Part shown: piece by piece, positions 63,748-64,000 of the stretch
Position numbering within the stretch: position 1 is the stretch's first letter
Layout: each line of letters begins with the position of its first letter
Source of the DNA: UBA1672 sp050633645
GTDB lineage: Bacteria; Pseudomonadota; Alphaproteobacteria; Micavibrionales; Micavibrionaceae
NCBI GenBank assembly: GCA_050633645.1
Contig: JBOEGX010000002.1
Span: 62,001 to 126,000 of the forward strand
Direction of reading: 5' to 3'
DNA: 64,000 nt
Made by a program: the position numbers and the translations under genes
Notes under the pieces: generated by a model
What the model saw: only the letters and a program-made list of their open reading frames with translations
Databases searched by the model: none
What the model was told of the DNA's origin: nothing

Positions 63748-64000
63748 CTAATGCGCAGAGAAATCAGAGAACTCATGACTAGAGAATATTTCCTTCCTTA
63801 AGCCCTCTGCCTCATCACCATCCGCCACAACCAATGCGCGATCATAAATACTTTCATAAGTCTCGACGCCTTCATTCAACATTCTCTCAAATTGTTGAAT
63901 GAGGCCTGCATGGTAATCATCCGTATTATCAATCACGGATATTGCATTATAACTGACCATATCATTGAGAAGCCGATCAACACCTTCAAACGTTGCCCCA
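63748..64000 (-). CDS. Gene truncated by the right edge, unknown function
   Basis: The frame is open to the right edge (residues read GATFEGVDRLLNDMVSYNA...), so the ATG at 63960 is not the true start. The visible 83 or so residues are the C-terminal part of a soluble, acidic, helical protein with several D and E clusters. No family was recognised. It lies 93 nt before the icd start on the same strand, so the two could be co-transcribed. Confidence 0.7.
   Translation of the reverse strand, partial: GATFEGVDRLLNDMVSYNAISVIDNTDDYHAGLIQQFERMLNEGVETYESIYDRALVVADGDEAEGLRKEIFSSHEFSDFSAH

Overview
The window looks like the chromosome of an AT-leaning, Gram-negative alphaproteobacterium. Outer-membrane biogenesis genes (BamB, TolC, TonB receptor, L,D-transpeptidase) show the cell type. 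The alphaproteobacterial style of the IF3 N-terminus, a response regulator with a GPDRRR-type linker, and a family of small proteins with a TGPRT..GKA..NAL motif point to the class. A free-living, perhaps marine or Micavibrio-like lineage is a guess; no rRNA or other strong taxonomic marker is present. There are no rRNAs, CRISPR arrays, insertion sequences or phage genes, and I recognised no tRNAs. Coding density is very high: ten of twelve convergent gene pairs meet within about 13 nt.

Layout. 1-9.8 kb: a truncated EamA transporter, a Do-family periplasmic protease, two unrecognised proteins, ilvC with its terminator, two tandem EamA transporters, a TPR-methyltransferase fusion and a small secreted protein. 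9.8-14.4 kb: a lone FlgC-like rod protein, an Fmt-like formyltransferase, and cell-envelope genes (AMIN-domain amidase, small lipoprotein, L,D-transpeptidase). 14.4-19.7 kb: a thioredoxin-like protein, the conserved yfgM-bamB-der run, and a pilin-like protein. 20-26.4 kb: MscS, purF, cvpA and thrS-infC; infC appears to start at AUU. 26.6-38.7 kb: a four-gene type I secretion locus on the minus strand encoding a 2107-residue RTX/vWA adhesin, TolC-like, LapB-like and HlyD-like proteins. 39-47.5 kb: a response regulator, the serine pathway (serA, serC, serB), a dispersed palindromic repeat that forms the end of a small gene, a standalone ClpB-D1-like ATPase and an RsmC-like methyltransferase. 47.6-51.7 kb: a second type I secretion substrate (RTX plus DUF4114-like), an AsmA-like protein and a receiver/Hpt pair. 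51.7-56.8 kb: a glucosylglycerate-type module. 56.9-64 kb: greB, a TonB receptor / YfiR-like / hybrid kinase cluster, icd and a truncated gene.

The most interesting inferred system is 51719-56816. Glycerate 2-kinase and a GH13_18 phosphorylase lie on the plus strand, meeting a glucosyl-3-phosphoglycerate synthase and an MPGP-family phosphatase on the minus strand. Together they could make the compatible solute glucosylglycerate from 3-phosphoglycerate and NDP-glucose, then recover it as glucose-1-phosphate and 2-phosphoglycerate. Other points of interest are a ClpB-like ATPase whose pore-loop tyrosine is replaced, an adhesin with a near-identical internal duplication, and a repeat-derived protein C-terminus.
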